64,000 nucleotides of DNA from Janthinobacterium sp. TND4EL3 (GTDB taxonomy: Bacteria > Pseudomonadota > Gammaproteobacteria > Burkholderiales > Burkholderiaceae_D), in contig NZ_FTMV01000021.1 in NCBI RefSeq assembly GCF_900156175.1, positions 1 through 64,000 of the forward strand, given 5' to 3'. The position numbers and the translations under genes are program-made. The notes beneath the pieces are model-generated. The model worked only from the letters and a program-made list of their open reading frames with translations. It did not search any database and had not been told where the DNA came from. Position 1 is the stretch's first letter; each line of letters begins with the position of its first letter. Positions 24,920-35,300 of this stretch are shown in pieces.

Positions 24920-26794
24920 ATGTCACTCAACCCGTTCCCGCCGCTGCGCCGCGGTTTTGGCGTCTTCTGGCGCACGCTGGACGCCACGCGCCGCGCCGTC
25001 TTCAATCTGCTTTTCCTGCTGATCGTCATCGCCATCCTGATCGCCATCTTCGGCGGCGGCGTCAAGCCCCTGCAGGAAAAGACCACGCTGGTGCTGAACC
25101 TGCAAGGCCCGCTGGTCGAGGAAACGCCGGGCGGCGTGCGCGAAGCGGTGCTGGCCAATGTCAGCGGCGAAACCAAGAAAAGCGTGCAGCTGCGCGACGT
25201 GCTGGCGGTGCTCGACACGGCCTCCAAGGACAAGAACATCGGCTCCATGGTCATCATGCTCGATGAATTGCAGGGCGGCGGCCTGGCCTCGCTGCGCGAA
25301 GTGGCGGCCGGCGTCGAGCGCTTCCGCGCCACGGGCAAGAAGGTGACGGCCTGGGGTTCCAGCTACAACCAGCGCCAGTACCTGGTGGCGGCCAAGGCCG
25401 ACGAGGTCTTCCTGCACCCGATGGGCGGCGTCATGCTCGAAGGCTTCGGCCGCTACCGCAACTACTACCGCGATGCGCTCGACAAGGTGGGCGTGACGGT
25501 CAACCTGCTGAAAGTGGGCACCTTCAAGAGCGCGGCCGAGCCTTTCATCGCCAACGGCCCGTCCGAGGCGGCGGCCGAGGCGGACCGCTTCCTGAACAGC
25601 GGCCTGTGGGCCACCTACACGGGCGACGTGGAAAAGGCGCGCAAGCTGCCGGCCGGCGCCATCATGCAAACGATAGACAACCTTCCCGCGCTGATGACGG
25701 CTGCCGGCGGCGACATTGCCAAGCTGTCGCTCAATGGAAAACTGGTCGACGGCCTGAAGACGCGCGATGAGCTGCGCCAGTTCATGATGGCGCGCGGCGC
25801 GAAGAACATGGAAGGGACGAACTTCCGCCAGGTCAGCTACACCGATTACCTGGCCCGCCTGCGCCCCGTGCATATCGGCGACGCCGTCGGCGTGGTCATC
25901 GCCTCGGGCGAAATCAGCGACGGCATCGAGGCGCCGGGCGCCATCGGCGGCCTGTCCACCTCGCGCCTGATCCGCCAGGCGCGCGAAGACAGCTCGATCA
26001 AGGCCGTCGTGCTGCGCGTCGATTCTCCGGGCGGCAGCGCCTTCGGCTCGGAACTGATCCGCCGCGAACTGGAACTGACGCGCGCCGCAGGCAAGCCCGT
26101 GGTCGTCTCGATGGGCAACGTGGCCGCTTCGGGCGGCTACTGGATCAGCACTTCGTCCGATGAGGTGATCGCCGACGCGGCCACCATCACCGGCTCCATC
26201 GGCGTGTTCGCGCTGCTGCCGACGGCCGACAAGGTGGTGGAAAAGCTGGGCATCCACACGGCCGGTTCGCCCACCACCTGGCTGGCCGATGCGGGCAACC
26301 CGCTGCGCCCGCTCGATCCCCGCTTCGCGCAAGTGATCCAGGGCTCGATCAACCACGTGTATGGCGACTTCATCGGCCTGGCGGCCAAGGCGCGCAAGAC
26401 GACGCCGGAAAAGATCGACGCCGTGGCGCAGGGCCGCGTCTGGACGGGCTTGCAGGCCAAGGAGCGCAACCTGGTCGACCGCATCGGCAGCTATGGCGAC
26501 GCGCTGGCCTCGGCCGCCAGGCGCGCCAAGCTGGGCGCCGACTTCCGCGTGACCTACCTGGAGCAGGAAACGTCGAACGTGGACCGTTTGCTGGGCATGT
26601 TCGGCTCGAAGGCCATGGCCTCGCTGGGTCTGGGCAAGCACGTGAAGCTGGGCCTGGCCACGACCGGCTTGCCGGCCGATGCGGCGCTGGGCATGGCGCA
26701 GGACTTGAGCTGGCTGTCGGGCATCACGCGCGAACACAAGCCGTTCATGGCACTCACGCACTGCCTGTGCGAAGTGCCTCTGGGCGGCAAGTAA
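24920..26794 (+). CDS. sppA: Signal peptide peptidase SppA, 67-kDa type
   Basis: A 624-residue membrane-anchored serine protease that degrades cleaved signal peptides. One transmembrane helix spans 28-46. The two S49 domains are complete: Lys203 in VGTFKSAAEPF (general base) in the first and Ser404 in NVAASGGYWIS (nucleophile) in the second, the Ser-Lys dyad split over the two halves as in E. coli SppA. A good GGAG site precedes the ATG. The C-terminal ~25 residues are poorly conserved. A Rho-independent terminator follows at 26816. Confidence 0.95.
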   Translation: MSLNPFPPLRRGFGVFWRTLDATRRAVFNLLFLLIVIAILIAIFGGGVKPLQEKTTLVLNLQGPLVEETPGGVREAVLANVSGETKKSVQLRDVLAVLDTASKDKNIGSMVIMLDELQGGGLASLREVAAGVERFRATGKKVTAWGSSYNQRQYLVAAKADEVFLHPMGGVMLEGFGRYRNYYRDALDKVGVTVNLLKVGTFKSAAEPFIANGPSEAAAEADRFLNSGLWATYTGDVEKARKLPAGAIMQTIDNLPALMTAAGGDIAKLSLNGKLVDGLKTRDELRQFMMARGAKNMEGTNFRQVSYTDYLARLRPVHIGDAVGVVIASGEISDGIEAPGAIGGLSTSRLIRQAREDSSIKAVVLRVDSPGGSAFGSELIRRELELTRAAGKPVVVSMGNVAASGGYWISTSSDEVIADAATITGSIGVFALLPTADKVVEKLGIHTAGSPTTWLADAGNPLRPLDPRFAQVIQGSINHVYGDFIGLAAKARKTTPEKIDAVAQGRVWTGLQAKERNLVDRIGSYGDALASAARRAKLGADFRVTYLEQETSNVDRLLGMFGSKAMASLGLGKHVKLGLATTGLPADAALGMAQDLSWLSGITREHKPFMALTHCLCEVPLGGK

Positions 26795-26815
26795 CACCCG
26801 CATCAACAGCATACG

Positions 26816-26840
26816 CAAGCCGGCTTCGCCCGGCTTGTTT
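26816..26840 (+). terminator. Rho-independent terminator of sppA
   Basis: CAAGCCGG, a 6-base CTTCGC loop and CCGGCTTG, followed by TTT. A perfect 8-bp stem 22 bases past the sppA stop codon. Confidence 0.7.
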
Positions 26841-26857
26841 CATATCAGGAGCAAGGC

Positions 26858-27415
26858 ATGGCAAGCGACATCAGCGCACCCACGGGTATCACCATCCGCC
26901 CCTGCGTCAAGGGCGATGAACAGGCGCTGGCGCTGGTGGGACAGGCTACTTTCCTGGAAGCCTTCGCCGGCATCCTCGACGGCGCCGATATCCTCGCCCA
27001 TTGCCAGCGCCAGCACGACGCGCAGCTGTACCGCGACTGGCTGGCGCTGCCGGCCATGCGCCTGTGGCTGGCCGAAGCCACGCCGGGCGGCGCCCCCGTC
27101 GGCTATCTGGTGCTCGGCCCCGCCGGCCTGCCGGTGACCGAGCCGCGCCCGAATGATCTGGAAATCAAGCGCATCTACCTGCTGCACCGCTTCCAGGGCC
27201 TGCGCGTGGGCCAGCGCCTGATGCAGGCGGCGCTGAGCCAAGCGCGTGCCGGCGGGGCAGGGCGGGTGCTGCTGGGCGTATATGCGCAAAACCACGATGC
27301 GCTGGCCTTTTATGCGCGCTGCGGCTTTGCACAGGTGGGCCGGCGCACCTTCCGCGTGGGCCGCACCGACTACCAGGATGTGATTCTCGGCCTGGAGCTG
27401 GCGCCCGCGCTGTAA
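26858..27415 (+). CDS. GNAT-family N-acetyltransferase
   Basis: A 185-residue acetyltransferase-fold protein. Motif A is FQGLRVGQRLMQAAL (Q/RxxGxG/A type, acetyl-CoA pyrophosphate loop), preceded by LEIKRIYLLHR and followed by VYAQNHDALAFYARCGFAQVG, the usual C-terminal motif. It transfers an acetyl group from acetyl-CoA to an unknown amine. An AGGAGCAAGG ribosome site precedes ATG 26858. A hairpin terminator follows. Confidence 0.88.
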   Translation: MASDISAPTGITIRPCVKGDEQALALVGQATFLEAFAGILDGADILAHCQRQHDAQLYRDWLALPAMRLWLAEATPGGAPVGYLVLGPAGLPVTEPRPNDLEIKRIYLLHRFQGLRVGQRLMQAALSQARAGGAGRVLLGVYAQNHDALAFYARCGFAQVGRRTFRVGRTDYQDVILGLELAPAL

Positions 27416-27436
27416 TGGCGGGTATGGAAACACGGC

Positions 27437-27474
27437 CTCCCGCCGTCGGGTCAAGGGGGCTGGCGGGAGATTTG
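27437..27474 (+). terminator. Hairpin terminator of the GNAT gene
   Basis: CTCCCGCC and GGCGGGAG form a perfect 8-bp stem with a 17-base loop, followed by ATTTG, 22 bases after the GNAT stop. Confidence 0.55.
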
Positions 27475-27828
27475 TAGCGAGTTTGTATCTGCTTGCGAGT
27501 CGCCCGCGCCACGCCGGCGCCGGGGCATACCGCCCCGCAAGCCTGATTTTTCCTTTCTCCGCCATGGTGCGCGGCATGCCTGCCGGCGCGCCCGGTCCGT
27601 CCATGCCTGCCTGGCTGTGTGTAATTGTTTCAAGTAGAAATGAAACAGATACATGACTATGCTAGAGTCGTTTCACGATGGGAACGATGTTTTTTCAGCT
27701 GATTTTCAGCTCTTGATTCCCCGTGATTTGCCAGATCAACCCCGAAAAACGGTCGTCCGGCCTGAGCGTGTTCCACCTCGGCCGGCGCCACAGACTCGCC
27801 GTGCCAGCGGCCACTACAAGGATAAGCG
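27475..27828 (+). other. Leader of the RND efflux operon
   Basis: No gene is seen in this stretch. It holds a CGGGGC/GCCCCG hairpin at 27521-27537 followed by a T-rich run, the large dyad at 27620-27653 and about 175 bases of leader before the adaptor start. Open frames crossing it run into the adaptor gene in another frame and lack ribosome sites. Confidence 0.6.
27620..27653. promoter_or_regulatory. 34-bp dyad, probable operator of the RND efflux operon
   Basis: TGTA-2-TGTTTCA, an 8-base spacer, TGAAACA-2-TACA: the arms match at 11 of 11 defined positions and are separated by AT-rich sequence. The site lies about 175 bases upstream of the adaptor gene. No regulator gene is adjacent, so the regulator probably acts from elsewhere. 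Confidence 0.6.
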
Positions 27829-29193
27829 ATGGATTCGCAGACAGCACCCCATACCCCGCGGCGCAGCCGCCGTTCGAAAATCGTCGGCACGGTCATCGCG
27901 CTGGCAGTGATGGCCGCGCTGGGCGGCGGCGCCTGGTATCTGACCCACTCCAGCGCCAGCGCGCAGGGCGGCGCGGGCGCAGGCGGTCCCGCCGGCCCTG
28001 GCGGGCCTGGCGGACGCCGCGGCCCGCCCTCGACCACCGTCGGCGTGGCCACGGCAGTGAAATCCGACCTGCCCGTGGTGCTCGACGCGCTGGGCACGGT
28101 AACGGCCGCATCGACCGTGACGGTGCGCCCGCAAGTATCGGGCATATTGAAAGAACTGAAATTCAAGGAAGGCGGCATGGTCAAGGCGGGCCAGGTGGTG
28201 GCGCAGATCGACCCGGCCCAGTTCGAAATGGCGCTGATGCAGGCCACGGGCCAGCGCCAGCGCGACGAGGCGCAGCTGGAAAACGCGCGGCTGACCCTGA
28301 AGCGCTATCAAACCCTGCTGGGCCAGGATTCCATCGCGCGCCAGGACGTCGACACGCAGGCCGCCTTGGTGAAGCAGCTGGAAGGCACGGTGATGACGGA
28401 CCGCGCGGCCGAAGGCACGGCGCGCCTGAACCTGGGCTACACCAGGGTGGTGTCGCCCATCAGCGGCCGCGCGGGCCTGAAAGTGGTCGATATCGGCAAC
28501 CTGGTCAGCACCAGCGACACGGGCGGCGTGGTGGTGGTGACGCAGCTGTCGCCCATCGACGTGGAGTTTGCCGTGCCGCAGGATAAGGTGCAGACCGTCC
28601 AGGAGCGCCTCGCTTCCGGCACGCCCCTGGCCGCGCTGGCGCTGGACCGCACGCGCACGCATACCCTGGACAAGGGCAGCCTGACGGCGCTGGACAACCA
28701 GGTCGACGTGCAGACGGGGACCGTGCGCGCCAAGGCCCGCTACACGAACGACAAGATGGCGCTGTTCCCCAGCCAGTTCGTCAACGTGCGCCTGGAACTG
28801 GGCAATATCACGGGCGCCGTGCTCGTGCCCGTGACGGCCTTGCGCCACAGCAATAACGGCGACTTCGTCTATGTGCTCAAGGCGGACAAGACCGTCACCG
28901 TGCGCATGGTCACGCGGGGACAGGCCACCACGGACATGGTGGAAATCCGCGCCGGCCTGGAAGCGGGCGAGCAGGTCATCACGGAAGGCGCCGACCGCCT
29001 GAAGGAGGGCGCGAAAGTCATGCTGGCCGGTGACAAGCCGGCTGGCGCGCGCGGTGCCGGCGCTGCCGGGGCGAACGGCGAACGCCGCCACCGCCGCCAG
29101 CAGGCGGACGGCAGTGGCGGCGCGCCCGGCGCATCGGCTTCCACGCCAGCCAGTGCGCCGGCGGCCGCTCCGGCGAAGGGCGCAGCGCAATGA
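27829..29193 (+). CDS. mdtA: RND efflux periplasmic adaptor (MdtA-like)
   Basis: A 454-residue membrane-fusion protein. One N-terminal helix (about 20-40) is followed by a Gly/Pro-rich linker, a lipoyl domain split around an alpha-hairpin (KFKEGGMVKAGQVVAQIDPAQFE and LGYTRVVSPISGRAG), a beta-barrel with PIDVEFAVPQDKV and a membrane-proximal domain (VPVTALRHSNNGDFVYVL). The C-terminal 60 residues are an unusual Ala/Gly/Arg-rich tail. It links the two RND pumps to the outer-membrane factor. Its TGA overlaps the next ATG by 4 bp. Confidence 0.93.
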   Translation: MDSQTAPHTPRRSRRSKIVGTVIALAVMAALGGGAWYLTHSSASAQGGAGAGGPAGPGGPGGRRGPPSTTVGVATAVKSDLPVVLDALGTVTAASTVTVRPQVSGILKELKFKEGGMVKAGQVVAQIDPAQFEMALMQATGQRQRDEAQLENARLTLKRYQTLLGQDSIARQDVDTQAALVKQLEGTVMTDRAAEGTARLNLGYTRVVSPISGRAGLKVVDIGNLVSTSDTGGVVVVTQLSPIDVEFAVPQDKVQTVQERLASGTPLAALALDRTRTHTLDKGSLTALDNQVDVQTGTVRAKARYTNDKMALFPSQFVNVRLELGNITGAVLVPVTALRHSNNGDFVYVLKADKTVTVRMVTRGQATTDMVEIRAGLEAGEQVITEGADRLKEGAKVMLAGDKPAGARGAGAAGANGERRHRRQQADGSGGAPGASASTPASAPAAAPAKGAAQ

Positions 29194-32100
29194 GTCCATC
29201 GACGCCGTTCATCCAGCGCCCCGTCGCCACGGCGCTGCTGATGCTGGCCATCGTGCTGGCGGGGCTGGTCGGCTTCAAGTTCCTGCCGCTGGCCGCCTTG
29301 CCGCAGGTGGATTTCCCCACCATCCAGGTGCAGACCCTGTACCCGGGCGCCAGTCCGGAAGTGATGGGGCAGACCGTGACGGCGCCGCTGGAGCGCCAGT
29401 TCGGGCAGATGTCGGGCTTGCAGCGCATGAGTTCCACCAGCGCGGCCGGCGTCTCCCTCATCACCCTCCAGTTCACGCTGGGGCAGACGCTGGACGTGGC
29501 CGAGCAGGAAGTGCAGGCGGCCATCAACGCGGGCGGTTCCTTGCTGCCCACGGACTTGCCGGCGCCGCCCGTGTACGCGAAGATCAACCCGGCCGACGCG
29601 CCCGTGCTGACCCTGGCGATTACCTCGGACACGATGCCGCTCACGCAGGTGCAGAACATCGTCAACACGCGCCTGGCGCTGAAGATCAGCCAGGTCAACG
29701 GCGTGGGCCTGGTCTCTCTGTCGGGCGGCCAGCGGCCTGCCGTGCGCATCCAGGGCGACACCAAATTGCTGGCGTCCTACGGCCTGGGCCTCGACAGCCT
29801 GCGCACGGCCATTGCGGCGGCCAACGTCAACAGCGCCAAGGGCAGTTTCGACGGCCCCACGCGTTCGTTCACGATCAACGCCAACGACCAGCTGGTGACG
29901 GCGGAAGACTACAAGCGCCTGATCATCACGTATAAAAACGGCGCGCCCGTGCGCCTGGCTGACGTGGCCAGGGTCGTCGACAGCGCGGAAAATACGCGCC
30001 TGGGCGCCTGGTCGGGCAAGCAGCCGGCCATTATTTTGAACGTGCAGCGCCAGCCCGGCGCCAACGTCATCAAGACGGTGGACGCCATCAAGGCCCTGCT
30101 GCCCGACCTGCAGGCCAGCCTGCCGGCGGCCATGAAGCTCGACGTGCTGAGCGACCGCACGACGGGCATCCGCGCCTCCGTCGAGCACGTGGAAATGGAA
30201 CTGCTGCTGTCGGTGCTGCTGGTGGTGCTGGTGATCTTCGCCTTCCTGCACAGCCTGCGCGCCACCGTGATCGCCAGCCTGTCCGTGCCGATTTCGCTGA
30301 TCGGCGCCTGCGGCGTCATGTACTTGCTTGGCTACAGCCTGAACAACCTGTCGCTGATGGCCTTGACGATTGCCACGGGCTTCGTCGTCGATGACGCCAT
30401 CGTCATGATCGAAAACATCGCCCGCTACATCGAGGAGGGTGAAACGCCGATGGCCGCCGCCCTGAAGGGCGCCTCGCAGATCGGCTTTACCATCATCTCG
30501 CTGACGGTGTCTCTGATCGCCGTGCTCATCCCCCTGCTGTTCATGGGCGACGTGGTGGGCCGATTGTTCCGCGAGTTTGCCATGACCCTGGCCATCACCA
30601 TCCTCATTTCCGCCGTCGTGTCGCTGACCCTGGTGCCGATGATGTCGGCGCGCTGGCTGAAAAGCCACGCCGATGAAAAAATCAGCGCCACGGGCCAGCG
30701 CATCCAGGCTTTCCTCGACAAGGTCATCCATCAGTACGACCTTGCGCTCGTGTGGGTCCTGAAACGCCAGGGACTGACCCTGCTCGTCGCCCTGGCCACC
30801 TTGCTGCTGACCGTGATTTTGTACATCACGATTCCGAAAGGCCTGTTCCCCACGCAGGACACGGGCCAGCTGCAGGCGCGCATCGAAACCTCGCAAGCCG
30901 TCTCGTACGAACGCATGGCCACCCTGCAGCAGGCCGCCGCCAGCGCGCTGCTGGAAGACCCCGCCGTCGATACCCTCAGTTCCCTCGTGGGCGTCGATGC
31001 AGCCAACAATACCATGCTGCACACGGGTAGCATGCTGATCAATCTCAAGCGTCCGCGCAGCGGCAGCCAGGACGAGATCATGGAGCGCCTGCGCAGCCGC
31101 GTGGCCCAGGTGGCCGGCGTGACCCTGTACCTGCAGCCGACGCAGGATCTGACCATCGACGCGGAATCGGGGCCGACGCAGTACCGCGTCTCGCTCGAAG
31201 GGGCGGACACGGCCACCGTCACCGAGTGGGCCGGCAAGCTGGCGGCCCGCATGCGCGAAAAATCGCAGTTGCGCAACGTCGTCACGGACGCGGGCGCCAC
31301 GGGCGCCGCCGTCGTGGTGGCCATCGACCGCGACAGCGCCGCGCGCATGTCGGTCACCACGGCCACGGTCGACGACGCGCTGTACAACGCTTTCGGCCAG
31401 CGCATCATTTCGACGATTTTCACGGAAACCAACCAGTACCGCGTGATCCTCGAAGCGCAGCCGGGCATCGTCACCACGCCGTCCGACCTGTCGGACCTGC
31501 AGGTGCGCACGGGTTCCGGCAAGTCGACGCCGCTGTCCGCCTTTGCCAGCGTCAGCGAGAAGCAGGCGCCGCTGCAGATCACGCACGTGGCGCAGTACCC
31601 GGCCACGACGCTCGGCTTTGATACGACGCAAGGCGTGGCCCTGGGCAGCGCCGTCGACGCCATCCGCCAGGCGGCGAAGGACATCGCCTTGCCGCCGTCG
31701 GTCACCCTGACGTTCCTGGGCGCGGCCGGCGCGTATGAAAATTCGCTGTCGAACCAGCTGTGGCTGATCCTGGCCGCAGTCGTCTGCGTCTACATCGTGC
31801 TCGGCGTGCTGTACGAAAGCTATATCCACCCGCTGACGATCCTGTCGACCCTGCCGTCGGCCGGCGTGGGCGCCCTGCTGGCGCTGATGATGTCCGGGCA
31901 GGACCTGGGCGTGATCGGCATCATCGGCATCATCCTGCTGATCGGCATCGTGAAAAAGAACGCCATCATGATGATCGACTTTGCCATCGAGGCCGAGCGC
32001 GATGAAGGGAAAAGCCCGCAGGAAGCCATCCACCAGGCGGCGCTGCTGCGTTTCCGCCCGATCCTGATGACGACCCTGGCGGCCCTGTTCGCGGCCGTGC

Positions 32101-32309
32101 CGCTGATGCTGGGCTGGGGCGAGGGCGCCGAGCTGCGCCGTCCTCTGGGCCTGGCCATCTTCGGCGGCCTGATTGTCAGCCAGGTGCTGACCCTGTTTAC
32201 CACGCCCGTCATTTACCTGGGCTTCGACCGCCTGGGCCAGCGCTTCGCGCGCAAGACGCCGGGCGTGAGCCTGGACAAGCCGGCCGATAACGCGGGGAGC
32301 GCCGCGTGA
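29190..32309 (+). CDS. mdtB: RND multidrug efflux pump subunit MdtB-like
   Basis: A 1039-residue inner-membrane pump with 12 helices and two large periplasmic loops, of the HAE1 group. The N-terminus IQRPVATALLMLAIVLAGLVGFKFLPLAALPQVDFPTI is typical. Helix 4 carries GFVVDDAIVMIEN with the paired Asp that relay protons. With the following pump it should form an MdtB2C-type hetero-trimer exporting bile salts, novobiocin or similar amphiphiles, as known for MdtABC. It overlaps both neighbours by 4 bp. Confidence 0.93.
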   Translation: MSPSTPFIQRPVATALLMLAIVLAGLVGFKFLPLAALPQVDFPTIQVQTLYPGASPEVMGQTVTAPLERQFGQMSGLQRMSSTSAAGVSLITLQFTLGQTLDVAEQEVQAAINAGGSLLPTDLPAPPVYAKINPADAPVLTLAITSDTMPLTQVQNIVNTRLALKISQVNGVGLVSLSGGQRPAVRIQGDTKLLASYGLGLDSLRTAIAAANVNSAKGSFDGPTRSFTINANDQLVTAEDYKRLIITYKNGAPVRLADVARVVDSAENTRLGAWSGKQPAIILNVQRQPGANVIKTVDAIKALLPDLQASLPAAMKLDVLSDRTTGIRASVEHVEMELLLSVLLVVLVIFAFLHSLRATVIASLSVPISLIGACGVMYLLGYSLNNLSLMALTIATGFVVDDAIVMIENIARYIEEGETPMAAALKGASQIGFTIISLTVSLIAVLIPLLFMGDVVGRLFREFAMTLAITILISAVVSLTLVPMMSARWLKSHADEKISATGQRIQAFLDKVIHQYDLALVWVLKRQGLTLLVALATLLLTVILYITIPKGLFPTQDTGQLQARIETSQAVSYERMATLQQAAASALLEDPAVDTLSSLVGVDAANNTMLHTGSMLINLKRPRSGSQDEIMERLRSRVAQVAGVTLYLQPTQDLTIDAESGPTQYRVSLEGADTATVTEWAGKLAARMREKSQLRNVVTDAGATGAAVVVAIDRDSAARMSVTTATVDDALYNAFGQRIISTIFTETNQYRVILEAQPGIVTTPSDLSDLQVRTGSGKSTPLSAFASVSEKQAPLQITHVAQYPATTLGFDTTQGVALGSAVDAIRQAAKDIALPPSVTLTFLGAAGAYENSLSNQLWLILAAVVCVYIVLGVLYESYIHPLTILSTLPSAGVGALLALMMSGQDLGVIGIIGIILLIGIVKKNAIMMIDFAIEAERDEGKSPQEAIHQAALLRFRPILMTTLAALFAAVPLMLGWGEGAELRRPLGLAIFGGLIVSQVLTLFTTPVIYLGFDRLGQRFARKTPGVSLDKPADNAGSAA

Positions 32310-35300
32310 ACCTGTCCGAACCGTTCGTCAAGCGTCCCATCGCCACCGTGCTGCTGACCATCGGCATCGCGCTGGCGGGCATAGGCGCCTTCTTCGTGCT
32401 GCCCGTCTCGCCGCTGCCGCAGGTCGATTATCCGACCATCTCCGTCAGCGCCAGCCTGCCCGGCGCCAGCCCGGAAACGATGGCCACCTCGGTGGCCACG
32501 CCGCTGGAGCGGCGCCTGGGCGTCATCTCGGGCGTGAACGAGATGACGTCGTCGTCGGGCACGGGCTCGGCGCGCATCAATTTGCAGTTCGACCTGAACC
32601 GCAAGATCGATTCGGCCGCGCGCGAAGTGCAGGCCGCCATTGCCGCTGCGCGCGTGGACTTGCCGGCCACTCTGCGCAGCAACCCGACCTACCGCAAGGC
32701 CAATCCGTCCGACGCGCCCGTCATCATCCTGGCGCTGACGTCGAAGACGCGCTCGCCGGGCCAGATCTACGACGCCGTGTCGAACCTGGTGCAGCAGAAG
32801 GTGGCGCAAGTGAAGGGCGTGGGCGACGTGGAACTGGGCGGCGGCTCGCTGCCGGCCGTGCGCGTGGAACTGCTGCCCTACCAGCTCAATCACTATGCCG
32901 TCTCGATGGACGACGTGCGCGCGGCCATCCAGGCGACCAACGCCAACCGGCCCAAGGGGGCGATTTCCGGCGATGCGCGCAGCCTGCAGATCTATTCGGG
33001 CGCCAGCACGGCGTCGGGCGGGCGCAGCGCGGCCGACTACCGCAGCCTGGTGGTGGCCTGGCGCGACGGCGCCGCCATCCGCCTCGACGACGTGGCCGAA
33101 GTGGTCGACGGCGTGGAAAACAACAATACCCTGGGCCTGTTCAATGGCGACCCGGCCGTCATCGTGCTGATCACGCGCCAGCCCGGCGCCAACGTCATCG
33201 CCACGGTGGACGGGGTGCGCGCGCTGCTGCCGGAACTGCAGGCGCAGCTGCCGGGCGACATCAAGCTGCAGGTGGCGTCCGACAGCACCAATTCCATCCG
33301 CTCCTCGCTGCACGAGATCGAATTCACCCTGATCCTGTCCATCGTGCTCGTCGTGCTGGTGGTCAGCGCCTTCCTGCGCAGCGTGCGCGCCACCATCATC
33401 CCGGCCGTGGCCACCATCGTCTCGCTGCTGGGCACCTTCGGCGTGATGTACATGCTGGGCTTTTCCCTGAATAACCTTTCCTTGATGGCGCTCACGGTGG
33501 CCACGGGTTTTGTCGTCGATGATGCCATCGTGGTGCTGGAAAACACGCAGCGCCACATCGAGGCCGGCATGGACCGCTTCAAGGCGGCCCTGCTGGGCGC
33601 GCGCGAGGTGGGTTTTACGGTGCTGTCGATCAGCCTGTCGCTGGTGGCCGTCTTCATCCCGCTGCTGTTCATGGGCGGGCAGGTGGGGCGATTGTTCCGC
33701 GAATTTGCCGTGACCCTGTCGGCCGCCGTGCTCATTTCGCTCGTCATTTCGCTCACCACCACGCCGATGATGTGCGCCTGGCTGCTGAAAAGCGGCGAGC
33801 AGCATAAAAAGCCGGGTGCGGTGGCGCGCTGGTTCGAACGCGGATTCGAGCGCATGCTCAAGGTCTACGAGCATTGCCTGGACTGGGCCCTGTCCAGCGC
33901 CGCTCTCGTGATGACCATCCTCGTCTTCGTCGTCGGCCTGAACGTCTACCTGTTCGCCGCCGCGCCCAAGGGCTTCTTCCCGCAGCAGGACACGGGCCAG
34001 ATCAACGGCGGCATGCGCGCCGACCAGAGCATCTCGTTCCAGGCCATGCAGGGCAAGCTGCGCCAGCTGGTCAACATCATCAAGGACGATCCGGCCGTCG
34101 CCACCGTCGTGGGGTTTACCGGCGGCGGCAGGGCAGGGGGCGGCTTCATGTTCATCGATTTGAAGCCCGCCTCGCAGCGCACCGACAAGGGCCAGGCCGT
34201 GATCGCCCGCCTGCGCCCGCAACTGGCCAAGGTGACGGGCATTTCGCTGTTCCTCAACCCCGTGCAGGATCTGCGCATGGGCGGGCGTTCCAGCAATTCC
34301 ACCTACCAGTACACCCTGATCAGCGACAACCAGGCCGACCTGAAGAAGTGGGCGGCCAGGCTGGCCGAGCAGATGAAGGCGCAGCCGGCCCTGATCGACG
34401 TGGACACGGACCAGGCGGAAAACGGCGTGGAAACCTTTGTCTCCATCGACAAGGACCGTGCCACGCAGCTGGGCGTGCAGGTGCGCGACATCGACAATGC
34501 GCTGTACAACAGCTTCGGCCAGCGCCAGGTGGCGACCATCTACGATGAGCTGAACCAGTACCACGTGATCATGGAAGTGGCGCCCCGCTACGCGCAAAGC
34601 CCGGAAGCGCTGCGTTCCGTGTACGTGCCGGCCACGGCCGCCACGGCGTCGGCCACGGTGGCCAACATCACGGCGTCGCGCGACCCGTCCAGCGGCAATG
34701 CGCTGGCCACCACGCTGACGACGATGGTGCCGCTGTCCTCGTTCAGCAGCTTTGCCGAAAGCGCGACGGCCACGTCGATCAACCACCAGGGCGGCGAACT
34801 GGCGACGACCGTGTCGTTCAACCTGTCCGACGGCTACACCCTGGGCGACGGCCAGGCGGCCGTGGCCCAGGCGGAAGCGGAAATCGGCATGCCCGTCAAC
34901 GTGCGCGGCAGTTTCCAGGGCACGGCGAAGAGCGCGCAGGACAGCAACAAGGAGCAGCCGCTCTTGATCCTGGCGGCCATCGTCGTGATCTACATCGTGC
35001 TGGGCATCCTGTACGAAAGCCTGGTCCATCCCGTCACCGTGCTGTCGACCCTGCCCTCGGCCGGGGTGGGCGCCGTGCTGGCCCTGCTGATGTTCCGCAT
35101 GGAGTTTTCCATCATCGCCCTGATCGGCGTGTTCCTGTTGATCGGTATCGTCAAGAAAAATGCTATATTGATCATCGACTTCGCGCTGGAGGCCGAGCGT
35201 TCGCGCGGCCTGACAGCGGTGGAAGCGGTGCGCGAGGCTTGTCTGCTGCGTTTCCGCCCCATCCTGATGACCACCCTGGCGGCGGCGCTTGGCGCCTTGC

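Noticed and set aside
27653..27910. Small open frame in the RND leader
   Set aside because: It overlaps the adaptor start in another frame, lacks a ribosome site and shows no recognisable protein features.
28869..32033. Long minus-strand open frame opposite the MdtB-like gene
   Set aside because: His/Arg/Gln-rich shadow translation of a high-GC gene; no domain or ribosome site. The same holds for 32213-35029 and 3849-6287.
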